The position numbers and the translations under genes are program-made. Positions 5,142 through 5,349 of a DNA stretch of 5,349 nucleotides are shown piece by piece. Below the pieces are notes generated by a model. It was not told the origin of the DNA and made no database searches. It worked only from the letters and a program-made list of their open reading frames with translations. This DNA is from Nitrosopumilales archaeon (GTDB lineage: Archaea; Thermoproteota; Nitrososphaeria; Nitrososphaerales; Nitrosopumilaceae): assembly GCA_025350175.1 (NCBI GenBank), contig JANXYF010000167.1, forward strand, positions 1 to 5,349, in the 5' to 3' direction. How positions within the stretch are numbered: the stretch's first letter is position 1; each line of letters begins with the position of its first letter.

Positions 5142-5159
5142 ATTATTTTATAAAATAAT
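5142..5159. repeat. 18-bp perfect A/T palindrome immediately before the 37-aa gene
   Basis: ATTATTTTA is followed directly by its reverse complement TAAAATAAT, adjacent to the start codon at 5141-5139. It contains TATA-like sequence but lies too close to the ATG to be the core TATA box of a leaderless transcript; TATTATAAT slightly further upstream (minus strand) fits that better. In such A/T-rich DNA a palindrome of this size can occur by chance. Confidence 0.45.
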
Positions 5160-5185
5160 TATAATACTTAAGAGATGCGAATCTT

Positions 5186-5349
5186 TTATGCAAAAGATCT
5201 TTTGAATTCAGGATTATTTGTCGGTTTAAGATTTGTACAATAATCAATCCATTGGTGCGTAAATGAAATCTCCTTATCACCATGCAAATAGCATCCAATT
5301 ACATTTTTAGTATCTATTTTTAGTGGAAAGTCTACAACAAATTTTTCTT
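5186..5349 (-). CDS. C-terminal part of an unidentified protein (5' end beyond right edge)
   Basis: One minus-strand frame is open from the window edge (first complete codon at 5347-5345) to a TAA at 5188-5186. It gives ~53 residues: EKFVVDFPLKIDTKNVIGCY, then LHGDKEISFTHQWIDYCTNL, then KPTNNPEFKRSFA. The other two minus frames are closed by stops near the edge. Codon use and composition look like a real soluble archaeal protein, with strands around FVVDFPL and NVIGCYLHG. I cannot assign a family from this piece. It lies 44 bp upstream of the 37-aa gene on the same strand, so the two might be co-transcribed, though the gap holds promoter-like A/T sequence. Confidence 0.7.
   Translation of the reverse strand, partial: EKFVVDFPLKIDTKNVIGCYLHGDKEISFTHQWIDYCTNLKPTNNPEFKRSFA

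Overview
The window looks like a piece of a low-GC archaeal genome of the Nitrososphaerota (Thaumarchaeota), most likely a marine Nitrosopumilales-type organism. The evidence is a CDC48/VAT-type AAA+ ATPase whose sequence I recognise as thaumarchaeal, an archaeal transcription factor B (TFB), the start of a PAC2-family protein, A/T-rich third codon positions, and archaeal TATA-like boxes placed so that transcripts would be nearly leaderless. The genus is not resolved. The exception is the first ~225 bases. They are about 66% GC by hand count and encode, on the minus strand, a piece of a bacterial-type DoxX-family membrane protein.

Layout from left to right. Bases 1-225 (-) are an internal/C-terminal piece of DoxX that runs off the left edge. 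Within bases 222-228 it abuts the first ~36 codons of a PAC2-family (proteasome assembly chaperone-like) gene, also on the minus strand. Both genes are broken at the same few bases, so this is a chimeric junction: either an assembly artefact or a real illegitimate recombination. Divergent from PAC2 is a gene of unknown function with a weak resemblance to nuclease-fold proteins (448-1023, +). Then come TFB (1122-2072, +) and a small HNH-like protein with an atypical metal-finger motif (2118-2411, +). Facing these is the large cdc48 gene (2426-4675, -), with an oligo-T terminator in the 14-bp gap between the convergent genes.

The ~105-bp divergent region between cdc48 and the next gene holds TATA-like boxes for both directions and three inverted repeats, one of them with perfect 10-bp arms. 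To its right are an 83-aa unknown protein (4780-5031, +, probably a leaderless TTG start), a 37-aa small protein (5028-5141, -) whose stop overlaps the previous one tail to tail, an 18-bp perfect A/T palindrome just before its start codon, and the C-terminus of an unidentified protein (5186 to beyond the right edge, -).

Functionally the recognisable genes are housekeeping: basal transcription (TFB) and protein unfolding (CDC48), plus a fragment possibly linked to the proteasome (PAC2). I see no CRISPR array, IS element, tRNA or rRNA, and no convincing new multi-gene system. The points most worth checking are the chimeric left end, the missing conventional start at the expected CDC48 N-terminus, the inverted repeats between cdc48 and its divergent neighbour, and the odd HNH-like protein.
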